DNA of 64,000 nt from Verrucomicrobiia bacterium (GCA_030432235.1 JAUIHT010000009.1:62001-126000); one strand, 5' to 3'. Positions 26,587 through 35,125 are shown, counted from the first letter of the stretch. Translations and numbers: made by a program. Notes: generated by a model from the letters alone, not told the origin.

Positions 26587-29148
26587 TTACCAGTCCTTGC
26601 GTTTGCCTTCTTCATCCACCCGGTATTTCAAAGGCCCATACCCGGAGACAGGCAACTTTTTCTCTTCATCTTTCATCGAATCCAGAAAACGGCGGGCCTG
26701 CTCGCGTGACATCACGCCAAGCTGTACCTGCTCGGTCGGCTGTCCGGCGGCGACGCCCTTCTCCTCGCCCTGTTCGCCTTCTTTGCCCTCCTGGGCGGCG
26801 GCCATCTCGGCGGCCTTCTGGGCATCTTCCTCGCTGAGCTTCATGGGCTGAGACTCGCCCTCGCCTTCCTCGCGCTGCTGATCGGTTTCGCCGGGGGATT
26901 CCTCCTCGCCCTGCTCTTCACCGGGTTGCGGCTGTGATTGCTCACCCTGTTCTTCGCCCGGCTGTTGCTCCTGGCCTTCCTGACGATCCTCACCTTCCTG
27001 ATCCTGAGGCTGTTCGCCCTGTTGGCCCTCCTGCTGGTTCTGCTGTTGATCCTGCCCCTGCTCGGATTGCTCACCCTGCTGGGATTGATCCTGGTTCTGC
27101 TGCTGGTCGCCTTGTTGCTGTTGGTCTCCCTGCTGTTGCTGGTTCTGATCGCCTTGCTGTTGCTGATCCTGCTGACCACTATCGCCCTGCTGGTTTTCGT
27201 TTTGCTGATCCTGATTCTGCTGGTCCTGGTTTTGTTGGTCCTGCTGATCCTGGTTTTGGTCCTGGTTCTCGTCGTTCTGCTGCTCTTCCAGCAGCTTCTT
27301 CAACTCCTCAATCAGCTTTTCCAGGCTCTCAATGTTGCTCTCGTGACGCTTGATGCCGGTGTCGCTAAACTCGACGCCTTTGTCCACGGTTTCGAGTTTG
27401 CGGTCGACGATAGCGGCGTTGTGCGCGGCGTCGCCGGATTCGGGTGTGAGCTCTCTCGCACTTTGGTAGTCCTTGAGCGCCTGCTGCCATAACTGCTGTG
27501 CTTCGCTATAAGCACCCTTGGCGAAGGTGTCCGCCTGCTTCGCCTCTTCGGATGCGGTCTTGGCCTGCTCGGCCATCTGGATGGCCTGCTGAATCTGCTC
27601 CTGCGGCACTACCTCCTGCTGCGCTTGCTCGTTGCGCAGGGCAGTGGGGATCTTATTCGCCTTGGCGGCGTCGAGCACCTGTGTGCCATTGCGTATGGCC
27701 TCCACTGCACCGCTGCTGGCCTTGACATCCGCCGCCCTCAGCTCGGCCACCTCCGGCGTATCCGTAAGCGCGGCATTGCCCTGACGGTAACGGGCATTGC
27801 CTATATTATAAAAAGCATCCGCCTGCAGGGTCAGGTCCGGCGTCATCTCCAGAGCCTGCTGCCAAGCCTTCGTGGCACCGGAGAAATCACCCTCGGCATA
27901 GAGACGGTTGCCACGGTTGTAAATCTCGCGCGGGTCCTGAGGCAGCTGCGCAGGAGCGGCAGCCTCCTCGGCGGCGGTTTCCTTTGTGGCAGCCTCGACA
28001 TCTTCCGGAGGAATCGCCCCGGGCACTGGCTGCTCCATCTCGTGCGCAGGAGGCTCCTGCGCCTCAAGCTTTGCATCGGAAAGTGCCAGTAAGGACAGCC
28101 CGAGCATCCCCACAGCAGCCAGGGACGGCGCGGCGGCGCGTTTGCGGAAGAAACGGCGGCGCGTGCCAATGAGCGGCTCCCAGGCCAACAGAACGATGGC
28201 CACGCCCAATGGCCACTGGAAGCGCTCGATGCCGATACGCTCCATCTGCGCGGACAGCTCCTCCTCCGGAATGCTTTCCAGGCCGGCCTCGTAGACCTGC
28301 TCGAGGCCATAGCCGGTTGCACCCAGCGGCACGTAAAAGCCGCCGGTGACGTCCGCGATCTCGGTCAAGGTATCCTCGTCGAGTTTGGTGGTGACGACTT
28401 TGCCGTCGGCGTCCTCAAGGTACTCTAGCTGGCCCCAGCGATTCATCAGCGGGATGACTTCACCCTCGGGCGTACCGACACCGACCGTGTAGATGGTCAC
28501 GCCCTTGGCAGCAGCTTGGCGTGCGCGCTCAACGCCATCCTTTTCCAGGTCTTCACCATCGGTGATGAGAACGAGAATCTTGTAGTTCTTGTCCTCCTTG
28601 AAGGCGCTCTCGGCCTCGGTGATGGCGCGGGCGATATCCGTGCCGCCGGTGGAAATGACAGAGGTATCAACGGCCTGCAGGCTTTGCTCGAAGGCGTTGT
28701 AATCGAGCGTCAGCGGACACTGCAAAAAGGCCTCCCCGGCGAAGGCCACCAGGCCGACACGGTCACCCTCGAGGCGATCCACGAAGTCGAGGATGGCGAG
28801 CTTGGCGCGCTCAAGACGGTTGGGCTTGATGTCCCGCGCCAGCATACTGCGTGAGGAGTCCAGCACGAAAAGAATGTCGATGCCCTTGCTTTGGGTCTCG
28901 CGCCAGTCGTAGCCGACGATGGGCCGCGCCAACGCCACTAGCAGCGTACCGAGACCCAACAAAACCAGCACACGCTTGAGCTTGTGACGCGCCGGCGAGT
29001 ATGAGGTCAGCAGCTCCCGCACGAGCTTCTCCGAGGCAAAGCGACGTATCAACGCCTTGCGCCCCTTCGTGTTGGCCACATAGAGCAGGAGCATCGCCGC
29101 CAAAATGACGGGGATCAGCATCAGCCAAATCTTTGCTTCAAACTCCAT
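26587..29148 (-). CDS. fused BatB (VWA) and BatC (TPR) protein with long Gln-rich tail
   Basis: An 853-residue fusion. The N-terminal part has membrane segments near 8-25 and 60-75 and a VWA domain (about 88-270) with an intact metal site 'DSSRSM'. Further helices lie near 312-330 and 345-362. A TPR block follows (about 405-480, 'REIYNRGNRLYAEGDFSGATKAWQQAL'), then a helical region. Residues about 626-766 are a Gln/Asn/Asp/Glu tract of short imperfect repeats, for example 'QQGDQQQ'. The tail contains 'LSEEDAQKAAEMAAAQEGK'. In many bacteria batB and batC are separate genes, so this is a fusion with a low-complexity linker. A four-helix-bundle element separates it from batA. Confidence 0.85.
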   Translation of the reverse strand: MEFEAKIWLMLIPVILAAMLLLYVANTKGRKALIRRFASEKLVRELLTSYSPARHKLKRVLVLLGLGTLLVALARPIVGYDWRETQSKGIDILFVLDSSRSMLARDIKPNRLERAKLAILDFVDRLEGDRVGLVAFAGEAFLQCPLTLDYNAFEQSLQAVDTSVISTGGTDIARAITEAESAFKEDKNYKILVLITDGEDLEKDGVERARQAAAKGVTIYTVGVGTPEGEVIPLMNRWGQLEYLEDADGKVVTTKLDEDTLTEIADVTGGFYVPLGATGYGLEQVYEAGLESIPEEELSAQMERIGIERFQWPLGVAIVLLAWEPLIGTRRRFFRKRAAAPSLAAVGMLGLSLLALSDAKLEAQEPPAHEMEQPVPGAIPPEDVEAATKETAAEEAAAPAQLPQDPREIYNRGNRLYAEGDFSGATKAWQQALEMTPDLTLQADAFYNIGNARYRQGNAALTDTPEVAELRAADVKASSGAVEAIRNGTQVLDAAKANKIPTALRNEQAQQEVVPQEQIQQAIQMAEQAKTASEEAKQADTFAKGAYSEAQQLWQQALKDYQSARELTPESGDAAHNAAIVDRKLETVDKGVEFSDTGIKRHESNIESLEKLIEELKKLLEEQQNDENQDQNQDQQDQQNQDQQNQDQQNENQQGDSGQQDQQQQGDQNQQQQGDQQQQGDQQQNQDQSQQGEQSEQGQDQQQNQQEGQQGEQPQDQEGEDRQEGQEQQPGEEQGEQSQPQPGEEQGEEESPGETDQQREEGEGESQPMKLSEEDAQKAAEMAAAQEGKEGEQGEEKGVAAGQPTEQVQLGVMSREQARRFLDSMKDEEKKLPVSGYGPLKYRVDEEGKRKDW

Positions 29149-29583
29149 GAGAAAATGAAAGATAAACGATAAAAGATGAAAGATGAAGTTACTTGGATTT
29201 ACGCTTATGAACTGTCCTGATGGAAGCTACGAATATAGCAGTTAACTGACTGGCCTCCTCCAATAAAGGTAATAACCGCTTCTCCTGAAATACCTCACCT
29301 CGGACAAGCAATTCGAGCCAATACGAAGTTTCATCCAACTCTTGTAGCGCGCTATTGAGTTTACTAATAAATTCCGCATCTGAACGCGCGCGGTGAGCCT
29401 CCCGCTGTTGAGCTCCAACGGATGTACCAGAACGCAGAAGTTGCTTTCCAAGAGTCTGCGCAACGGTGTTTTTTGGCAACGATGCGTAGAGTTTGACGAT
29501 GCGCAACGAGAACATCATCAAACGCTCCTGAATATCAGGCGACTTCATCTCATCTTTCATCTTTCTGCGTTCTGCGTTCATCA
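29149..29583 (-). mobile_element. four-helix-bundle element 1 with inverted heptad termini
   Basis: The segment fills the gap between the batA stop and the batB/C start. Its ends are inverted heptad arrays: left arm 29151-29190 (AAAGATG units) and right arm 29544-29582 (the same unit on the other strand plus GAACGCA). The only content between the arms is a four-helix-bundle gene. The structure resembles the intervening sequences of some 23S rRNA genes, which also carry S23-type genes between inverted ends. Mobility is inferred; no target-site duplication is obvious. Confidence 0.6.
29189..29581 (-). CDS. four-helix-bundle protein (S23/IVS-type), copy 1
   Basis: A 130-residue protein starting at 'MNAERRKMKDEMKS', an ATG sharing its A with the batA stop (TGATG coupling); a later start 'MKSPDIQERLM' is also possible. 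The core 'MMFSLRIVKLYASLPKN', 'LGKQLLRSGTSVGAQQREAHRARSDAEFISKLNSAL' (split here for length) and 'ELDETSYWLELL' is diagnostic of the four-helix-bundle family found in 23S rRNA intervening sequences and related to Avd of retroelements. The function is unknown. Residues 1-11 are encoded by the heptad terminus. GC content is below that of the operon. A second copy lies at 32223. Confidence 0.85.
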   Translation of the reverse strand: MNAERRKMKDEMKSPDIQERLMMFSLRIVKLYASLPKNTVAQTLGKQLLRSGTSVGAQQREAHRARSDAEFISKLNSALQELDETSYWLELLVRGEVFQEKRLLPLLEEASQLTAIFVASIRTVHKRKSK

Positions 29584-30615
29584 GGGCACCCTCCTGTAGA
29601 TTGAGTTTCCGAGTAACTGCTCGAAGCCCAGCAGGCACAGGCCGATGAGGGCGGGCCAGAGGAATAGCTCGGTGTAGGTGGCGTAATGGCGCAGCTTGAC
29701 CTCGGTCTTTTCCAATTGGTCGATTTCGTCGTAGATTTTCTCCAGCTGCTCCGGATCGGTCGCGCGGTAAAAACGGCCGTCGGTGATATCGGCGATTTCC
29801 TGCAGGGTCTTGTCGTCTATGTTGCTCTGCATGTACCCGTCGATAACCACGCGACCTCTGTCGAACTTGACCTGCCCGTGCTCGTCCAGGCGGGGCATGG
29901 GCACGCGGCCACTTTTGCCTGCGGCGATAGTGTAGACCTTCACGTCGAATGCTTTGGCAGCCTCCGCCGCGGCCACGGGTGGTATCTTGCCCACGGTGTC
30001 TTCACCGTCAGTGAGTAGAATGACGATGCGGCTCTTGGCCGGCAGGTCGCGCAGGCGATTGGCGCTCATGCCGATGGCCGCGCCGATGGCGGTGGCGTCG
30101 GCGTTGATGAGGCCGATGTGCAGACGATCCAGATTCTTTTGGAGCCAGTCGTGATTCAGGGTCAGGGGACTGACCAGGTACGGCTCCTTGGCGAAGGCAA
30201 CCAACCCGATGCGATCAGCGGGCCGCTTTTCGATAAACTCCGCGATGGTCTTCTTGACGATGTCTAGGCGGGTGGCGATTTCCTCGGGCGTGGCGAAGTC
30301 CATCGCGCGCATGGAGCCGGAGACATCCACCGCCAACACGATATCGATGCCGCTGGCGTCGACCTCCGAGTGACCTTCGCCTATCTGCGGTCGTGCCAGG
30401 GCAATGATGAGCGCCGCCAAGGCCAGCAAGCGCAGGAAAAAGAGGAAAGCCCCAGCCGAGCTGCGCGCCTGCCCGGCCACCTGCTTGGCGATGGCCACAC
30501 TGGAAAAAACCAGCGCCGCGCTCTTGCCCGCCCGCCCTTTCAATAGCGCCAGGATGGGCAAAAGCAACAGCAGCCACAGCAACTCGGGATTGTGAAATGA
30601 GAAGCCCTCGATCAC
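29581..30615 (-). CDS. batA: BatA-like VWA protein
   Basis: A 344-residue inner-membrane protein. Two N-terminal membrane segments (about 9-25 and 60-78) are followed by a VWA domain (about 88-280) with metal-site motif 'DVSGSM' and the later 'LTDGED'. A C-terminal membrane helix ('ELFLWPALIGLCLLGFEQLL') follows. It overlaps the DUF4381 stop by 4 bp. BatA is thought to act with MoxR and DUF58 in a membrane complex of unresolved function. Confidence 0.88.
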   Translation of the reverse strand: MIEGFSFHNPELLWLLLLLPILALLKGRAGKSAALVFSSVAIAKQVAGQARSSAGAFLFFLRLLALAALIIALARPQIGEGHSEVDASGIDIVLAVDVSGSMRAMDFATPEEIATRLDIVKKTIAEFIEKRPADRIGLVAFAKEPYLVSPLTLNHDWLQKNLDRLHIGLINADATAIGAAIGMSANRLRDLPAKSRIVILLTDGEDTVGKIPPVAAAEAAKAFDVKVYTIAAGKSGRVPMPRLDEHGQVKFDRGRVVIDGYMQSNIDDKTLQEIADITDGRFYRATDPEQLEKIYDEIDQLEKTEVKLRHYATYTELFLWPALIGLCLLGFEQLLGNSIYRRVP

Positions 30616-31238
30616 GAGCCGCCTCCTTCCATCTGGCGTTGCTCACGCAAGCGGCGCTGCGCCTGCTCGACAAACTCCTTCGCGGTTACGAGCAGTTGAT
30701 CGCGTTCTTCCGGCCCAAAGGCATGACGCGCGAACTTGGCCAGGTCGCACAGCTCCAGAAACGCGCCAAGCGTTATTAATGCTTCCTCCGAAATGCGTGG
30801 GTGGCTGCGGGCGTTGGATAAAAACTCCTCGGTGGTCTGCTCCGGCGCACGAATGCGGAAGACGGCTTCGATGTAGTTGCGCAGGGCGTTGGAAACCGCG
30901 ATGGAAAAGGCCTTGTCGTCGCCACCGTCCTTGAGGCGGGAAGCTTCGGCGATTTCCTTCATGGCGCGCTGATAGGCCGTCAACGGCTTCTCAGGTTTGC
31001 GGCGCAGGGCGAAGAAAGCCGCGATGCCCGCAACGACAAGCACACCCACGATCACGGGCACGGCCCACTGCCAGTTGGCCTCCCAGAAACCCGCCCCACG
31101 CATGGGGCGAATATCGAGGATGTCGTCATCCCCGCTTTGCGCGAACAAGCTGAAAGCAAAAAGCTGAAAGCTGAAAGTGGTAATTAACCAGCTTGGCTTT
31201 ATGCTTTGAGCTTTAAGCTTTAAGCCCTCACGTCTCAT
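30612..31238 (-). CDS. DUF4381 family membrane protein
   Basis: A 208-residue protein with an N-terminal signal peptide (about 1-34), then 'DILDIRPMRG', one membrane helix (about 50-72, 'WAVPVIVGVLVVAGIAAFFAL') and a cytosolic helical domain with 'FSIAVSNALRNYIEAVFRI', as in DUF4381. These proteins sit between DUF58 and VWA genes in Bat/MoxR operons. Both ends overlap neighbours by 4 bp. Unusually, the whole signal peptide is encoded by an inverted heptad-repeat hairpin (31144-31228). Confidence 0.85.
   Translation of the reverse strand: MRREGLKLKAQSIKPSWLITTFSFQLFAFSLFAQSGDDDILDIRPMRGAGFWEANWQWAVPVIVGVLVVAGIAAFFALRRKPEKPLTAYQRAMKEIAEASRLKDGGDDKAFSIAVSNALRNYIEAVFRIRAPEQTTEEFLSNARSHPRISEEALITLGAFLELCDLAKFARHAFGPEERDQLLVTAKEFVEQAQRRLREQRQMEGGGS
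31144..31228. repeat. inverted heptad hairpin encoding a signal peptide
   Basis: Read on the coding (minus) strand, the first arm has units AGCTTAA and AGCTCAA. A loop of about 13 nt follows, and then the second arm with units CTTTCAG and CTTTTTG. The arms are imperfect inverted copies. The first arm gives the charged residues 'GLKLKAQSIK' and the second gives the hydrophobic 'TFSFQLFAFSLF' of the DUF4381 protein. Confidence 0.8.
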
Positions 31239-32164
31239 CGCCTCGACCCCCTTTTCTCGAAATACATGCGCAACGGGTTGATGTAAGGCTCGTCCGTGGA
31301 GACCGGCATGACGCCCACGCCGCTCTGGCGCAGCCCCCGGCGGAGGTTGTCGATGCGGCGGCGGTTCTCCTTGGCATAGGACTGGCGCAGGGCGCGACTG
31401 CCGGTGTTCAGCTCGACAAGCTGCCCCGTCTCGGAGTCCTCCAGGGTGAGCACGCCGACGTCGGGCAGCTCGACCTCGCGGGGATCGGTCAACGTGATGC
31501 AGGTCAAGTCGTGGCGCTTGTTGGTCAACCGCAATGTGCGAAAGACGGCATCACCGCGGCGATCACCGGGATCGGGCAGACGTCCATCGGGCCCCTGCAG
31601 GAAGTCCGTCAGCAGGAACATGATGGCCTTGCGCTTGAGCATACGATTGGCCGTCTCGAGCGCCTCGACGATGTTGGTTCCCTTGCCCTTGGGCTCGAAG
31701 AAAAGTATCTCGCGGATGACGCGCAGGATGTGCTGGCGGCCTTTCTTGGGCGGGATAAAGGTCTCCACCTCGTCGGTGAAGAGCAGCAGCCCCACCTTGT
31801 CGTTGTTGCGCGTGGCGGAAAAGGCCAGCACGCTGGCGATTTCCGCGGCCAGCTCACGCTTGGACTCGTGCGTGGAACCGAAGCCACCCGAGGCCGAGAG
31901 GTCCACCAGGAGCATGATGGTCAGCTCGCGTTCCTCGCGGAATTTTTTGATGAAGGGCCGGTCCATCTTGGCGGTGACGTTCCAGTCGATGGCACGCACG
32001 TCATCGCCGGGGGCGTATTCACGGACCTCCTCGAAGTCCATCCCCTGCCCTTTGAACACGCTGTGGTAGGCCCCCGTCAGCGCATCGGTGACGAGGCGAT
32101 TGGTGCGGATTTCGATCTGCCGCACCTTGCGAAGAATCTCGCGCGTTTTATCTGTATTATTCAT
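31235..32164 (-). CDS. DUF58 domain protein
   Basis: A 309-residue VWA-like cytosolic protein. The DUF58 signature 'YAPGDDVRAIDWNVTAK' lies near residues 50-66, preceded by 'DALTGAYHSVFKGQGMDFEEV'. The degenerate metal-site strand is 'MLLVDLSASG'. It ends with 'MYFEKRGSRR'. DUF58 proteins are partners of MoxR ATPases. The start codon touches the terminus of four-helix-bundle element 2, so it is separated from moxR by that element. It overlaps the next gene by 4 bp. Confidence 0.92.
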   Translation of the reverse strand: MNNTDKTREILRKVRQIEIRTNRLVTDALTGAYHSVFKGQGMDFEEVREYAPGDDVRAIDWNVTAKMDRPFIKKFREERELTIMLLVDLSASGGFGSTHESKRELAAEIASVLAFSATRNNDKVGLLLFTDEVETFIPPKKGRQHILRVIREILFFEPKGKGTNIVEALETANRMLKRKAIMFLLTDFLQGPDGRLPDPGDRRGDAVFRTLRLTNKRHDLTCITLTDPREVELPDVGVLTLEDSETGQLVELNTGSRALRQSYAKENRRRIDNLRRGLRQSGVGVMPVSTDEPYINPLRMYFEKRGSRR

Positions 32165-32631
32165 TAACGCTTAACGCTAAATGCTTAACGCTGAGAAAGG
32201 TTAAACAAACATTTCAATCACTTCACGATTCACCCTTTTTGAGGGTTCGAATACTGGCAATGAACATCGCCATAATTTCACCGGATTCATCATACAAAGA
32301 CATCAGCTTTTCTGGTTTTACTATGTCGGCTTCCATGAGTAGCTCCATCCAGTACTGGGTTTCATCAAGTTCCTGTTGTCCGCCTTCCAGTTTGCTAATC
32401 ATTTCCTTGGTTGATCGCGCTCTTTGAGACTCCCGGTAGTGGGCGCCCACGGAAGTTCCAGAGCGCAAAAGTTGTTTTCCCAATACCCTCGCCGCGCTTC
32501 CCTCTTTTTCTAAAGAGACCGCCAACTTAATAATGCGAAGTGCAAATTGTTTCGTTCTCTGTTTCAGATCGCTAGACATGATTACAGCTTCTCTTACAGA
32601 ATCAGCGTTTAGCGCTTAGCGTTAAGCGTTA
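32165..32631 (-). mobile_element. four-helix-bundle element 2 with inverted heptad termini
   Basis: The element lies between the moxR stop (32633-32635) and the DUF58 ATG (32162-32164), filling the gap to within one base. Left terminus 32165-32194 and right terminus 32602-32631 are inverted copies; both begin with the same 15 bases, AACGCTTAACGCTAA, read inward and from the right end inward on the other strand, and both end in ACGCTGA. Units have a 7-nt period. Inside is one four-helix-bundle gene. The repeat sequence differs from that of element 1, although the layout is the same. Confidence 0.65.
32223..32579 (-). CDS. four-helix-bundle protein (S23/IVS-type), copy 2
   Basis: A 118-residue paralogue of the protein at 29189. 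Shared diagnostic blocks are 'FALRIIKLAVSLEKE', 'VLGKQLLRSGTSVGAHYRE', 'RARSTKEMISKL', 'ELDETQYWMELL' and a 'MFIASIRTLKK' ending. The two copies differ at many positions, so they are not a recent duplication. It lies between inverted heptad termini in the moxR-DUF58 gap. The family includes proteins of 23S rRNA intervening sequences; its function is unproven. Confidence 0.88.
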   Translation of the reverse strand: MSSDLKQRTKQFALRIIKLAVSLEKEGSAARVLGKQLLRSGTSVGAHYRESQRARSTKEMISKLEGGQQELDETQYWMELLMEADIVKPEKLMSLYDESGEIMAMFIASIRTLKKGES

Positions 32632-32632
32632 C

Positions 32633-33622
32633 TTACGGAACCGGTACGGTGTCGAAGACTTTCTGGACGATGTCCTCGCTGGTCATGTCCTCGGCCTCGG
32701 CTTCGTAGCTGGGGATGACGCGGTGGCGCAGCACGTCGAGGCCGATGGTCTTGACGTCCTGCGGGGTGACGTAGCCACGCCCTTGGAGGAAGGCCCAGGC
32801 CTTGGCCGCGAGCGTCAGGGCGATGGTGGCGCGAGGGCTGCCGCCAAACTGGATAAAGCTGTCCATCTGCAAGCCGAACTTGCTGGGCTCGCGGGTGGCG
32901 AAAACGATGTCGACGATGTAATCCTTGATCTTGTCGTCGACGTAGATGCTGTCGACCACGGTGCGGGCCTCGAGGATGGTCTCCGGCGTGATGACGGCGC
33001 TGACCTCGGTCTGCGGCGCGGTGGAGGCCATGCTGTCGAGGATGCGGCGCTCCTCCTGCTTGCTCGGGTAGCCCACGTTGAGCTTGAGCATGAAGCGGTC
33101 GACCTGCGCCTCGGGCAGCGGATAGGTGCCCTCCTGGTCGATAGGGTTTTCCGTGGCCAGCACGAGGAAGGGCTTGGGTAGCGGGTAGGTCTCGTCGCCG
33201 AGAGTCACCTGCCGCTCCTGCATGGCCTCGAGCAAGGCGCTCTGCACCTTGGCAGGGGCGCGGTTGATTTCGTCGGCCAGAACAAGATTGGCGAAGACCG
33301 GCCCTTTCTTGGTGGTGAAGACCGCATCGCGGGGATTATAAATCAGGGTGCCGACGATGTCCGCCGGGAGCAGGTCGGGCGTGAACTGGATGCGGGAGAA
33401 GTGGGCCTGGATGGCGCTGGCCAGAGTGCGCACGCTCAGGGTCTTGGCCAAACCCGGCACGCCCTCCAGCAGCACGTGGCCATTGGCCAGCAAGCCGACG
33501 ATAAGGCGGTCCACCAGGTAACTTTGACCGACGATGACCTTGGCGATTTCCTCGCGCAGCCGGGGCACCCAAGCGGCCGCCTCCTTCACGCGTTCATTGG
33601 ATTCGGTTAGCGTTGATGACAT
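32633..33622 (-). CDS. moxR: MoxR-type AAA+ ATPase
   Basis: A 329-residue ATPase heading the Bat operon. Walker A is 'GVPGLAKT', Walker B 'LADEINRA', and sensor 1 lies in 'LATENPIDQEGTYPLPEAQ', all standard for MoxR. These AAA+ chaperones act with VWA proteins encoded in the same operon. It is followed on the minus strand by element 2 and then DUF58. A promoter presumably lies in 33623-33779, but I see no convincing hexamers. Confidence 0.95.
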   Translation of the reverse strand: MSSTLTESNERVKEAAAWVPRLREEIAKVIVGQSYLVDRLIVGLLANGHVLLEGVPGLAKTLSVRTLASAIQAHFSRIQFTPDLLPADIVGTLIYNPRDAVFTTKKGPVFANLVLADEINRAPAKVQSALLEAMQERQVTLGDETYPLPKPFLVLATENPIDQEGTYPLPEAQVDRFMLKLNVGYPSKQEERRILDSMASTAPQTEVSAVITPETILEARTVVDSIYVDDKIKDYIVDIVFATREPSKFGLQMDSFIQFGGSPRATIALTLAAKAWAFLQGRGYVTPQDVKTIGLDVLRHRVIPSYEAEAEDMTSEDIVQKVFDTVPVP

Positions 33623-33779
33623 GAGGTTGTACTTGGTTATCGGGAGATAAAAGTTTGAATCGTATCTGCCTAAAAGAGACCCAAACGATCGTTCAAGGTT
33701 TCATTTTTTCAGAGGAGCAAACCCGAGAAATTATTTCCATTCAACGGGTAAATTTTCCACCGGCGCGTTTACCACAGCC

Positions 33780-34265
33780 TTAACGATGCTTACGAATGGA
33801 AAAGAGGGACCCCGCCAGCCAACTGTCCGTACTGCGCAGACGCAGACTGATCTCGCGGGCGAGGTTGAGCAGGATGATGGAAAAGGCCCGCAGATCCTCC
33901 CCGGTGGCGTGATGAATGGCCACGCTGGGCAGGCTAAGCACGACAACACGCTCACGGGCGCGGACGGTGGCCGAACGCGGCTGCTTATCCACCAGCTCCA
34001 TCTCTCCAAAGGTTTCGCCGGGCTTGAGGTTGGCAATGCACTCGTAGGTGATGCCGTCCTTGGCCAGGACTTTCTTTTCCACCAAGGCGGTGCCCTCGAC
34101 AATCAGGTAGAGGCGGTCGCCGGTTTCTCCCTCGCGAATGATGGGATCGCCCGGGTCGTAAATTTCCTCGTCAAGATATTCGAGAAACTTGCACAGCCCG
34201 GGGTCCGGAATCCCGGCAAACAGGTCCGCTTGTCGCAAAAGTTCGAGTCGGTCAGGCTGGGGCAT
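33780..34265 (-). CDS. cyclic-nucleotide-binding domain protein
   Basis: A 161-residue protein consisting almost entirely of one CAP_ED domain. Glycines of the beta barrel ('GDPIIREGETGDRLYLIVEG') and the phosphate-binding cassette 'FGEMELVDKQPRSATV' are intact, including the Arg that contacts the cyclic phosphate. There is no DNA-binding or catalytic domain, so it probably acts as a small sensor bound to a partner. It is separated by 158 bp from moxR. Confidence 0.85.
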   Translation of the reverse strand: MPQPDRLELLRQADLFAGIPDPGLCKFLEYLDEEIYDPGDPIIREGETGDRLYLIVEGTALVEKKVLAKDGITYECIANLKPGETFGEMELVDKQPRSATVRARERVVVLSLPSVAIHHATGEDLRAFSIILLNLAREISLRLRSTDSWLAGSLFSIRKHR

Positions 34266-34325
34266 GATTAGGCAAGCTAGCGACCTATCGAAAAATCACA
34301 AGCCCCGATGCCGCAGAAAATGCCG

Positions 34326-35105
34326 TCAAAGGCCCACGTAGAAACGCCTGAGAGCGTCGTTGAAGTCCTCGGAATTATCCACATGCAGGTTGTGCCCTGC
34401 TCCGTGGATGCTTTGTACCCGGGCCCGTGGAAAATACGTCTGGATGGCAGCCCGGTCCTCGGGGCGCACGAAATCCGATTTGGCCCCGCAGGCGAAGAGC
34501 ACCGGCCCGTCGAAAGTCTGGCCGGGCAGCAGCGGATTTTTCCGAATCTCCGGCAGGCTGTCCGCAAGAGCCCGCAAGTTGACGGCCCAGTAGTAACGGC
34601 CCTCCTGATCGCGCTGCAGATTGGTCAGGAGAAACTGGCGGTGAGCCCAGTCGGGCACGGCCTCGGCCAGGGCTTCGTCGGCCTGCTTGCGGTTTTCGAT
34701 GGAGCCGAGGTCCAGGGCCAGCATGGCCTCGAAGTCGTCCTTGAAATGCAGGCCGTAGTCGCGCGGGGCGATGTCCGCCACGACGAGGCTGAGGACGCGC
34801 GCAGGATGCTCCATGGCAAAGCGCATGGCGACCTTGCCGCCGAGGGAGTGGCCGAGCAGATGCGCCTGCTCAAGGCCGTGCAAATCGAGAAACTCCGCCA
34901 GATCCGCAACGAGGGCAGAAAAATCCATAACGTCGTCGTGCGGAGACATCCCATGGTTGCGCAGGTCCGCCGAATACACCTGGAAGTCCTCGTCCCCCAA
35001 GCGGCGCGCGACCGAAATCCAGTTGCGCGAGGAGCCCAAGAGGCCATGCAAAATGACCAAAGCAGGCCGTCCGGCCTCGCCGGTTATGCGAAAATTTAAC
35101 TCCAT
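34326..35105 (-). CDS. alpha/beta hydrolase (YbfF-like esterase)
   Basis: A 259-residue cytosolic hydrolase. The oxyanion motif is 'ILHGLLGSSRNW', the nucleophile Ser in 'LLGHSLGGKVAM', an acidic residue in 'DIAPRDYG' or 'CGAKSDFV', and the final His in 'IHGAGHNLHVDN'. The length and 'GLLGSSRNW' match YbfF and ABHD11-type acyl-ester hydrolases. The natural substrate is unknown. It is 20 bp downstream of the PAS gene on the same strand. Confidence 0.85.
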   Translation of the reverse strand: MELNFRITGEAGRPALVILHGLLGSSRNWISVARRLGDEDFQVYSADLRNHGMSPHDDVMDFSALVADLAEFLDLHGLEQAHLLGHSLGGKVAMRFAMEHPARVLSLVVADIAPRDYGLHFKDDFEAMLALDLGSIENRKQADEALAEAVPDWAHRQFLLTNLQRDQEGRYYWAVNLRALADSLPEIRKNPLLPGQTFDGPVLFACGAKSDFVRPEDRAAIQTYFPRARVQSIHGAGHNLHVDNSEDFNDALRRFYVGL

Positions 35106-35125
35106 CCTCCTAATCCCCTAGGCAA

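Noticed and set aside
26840-27300. Possible CRISPR-like or satellite repeat
   Set aside because: The repeats are in-frame Gln/Asn/Asp codons of the BatB/C tail, irregular in length and without spacers.
29149-32631. Diversity-generating retroelement accessory (Avd) role for the four-helix-bundle genes
   Set aside because: No reverse transcriptase, template repeat or variable repeat is present in the window.
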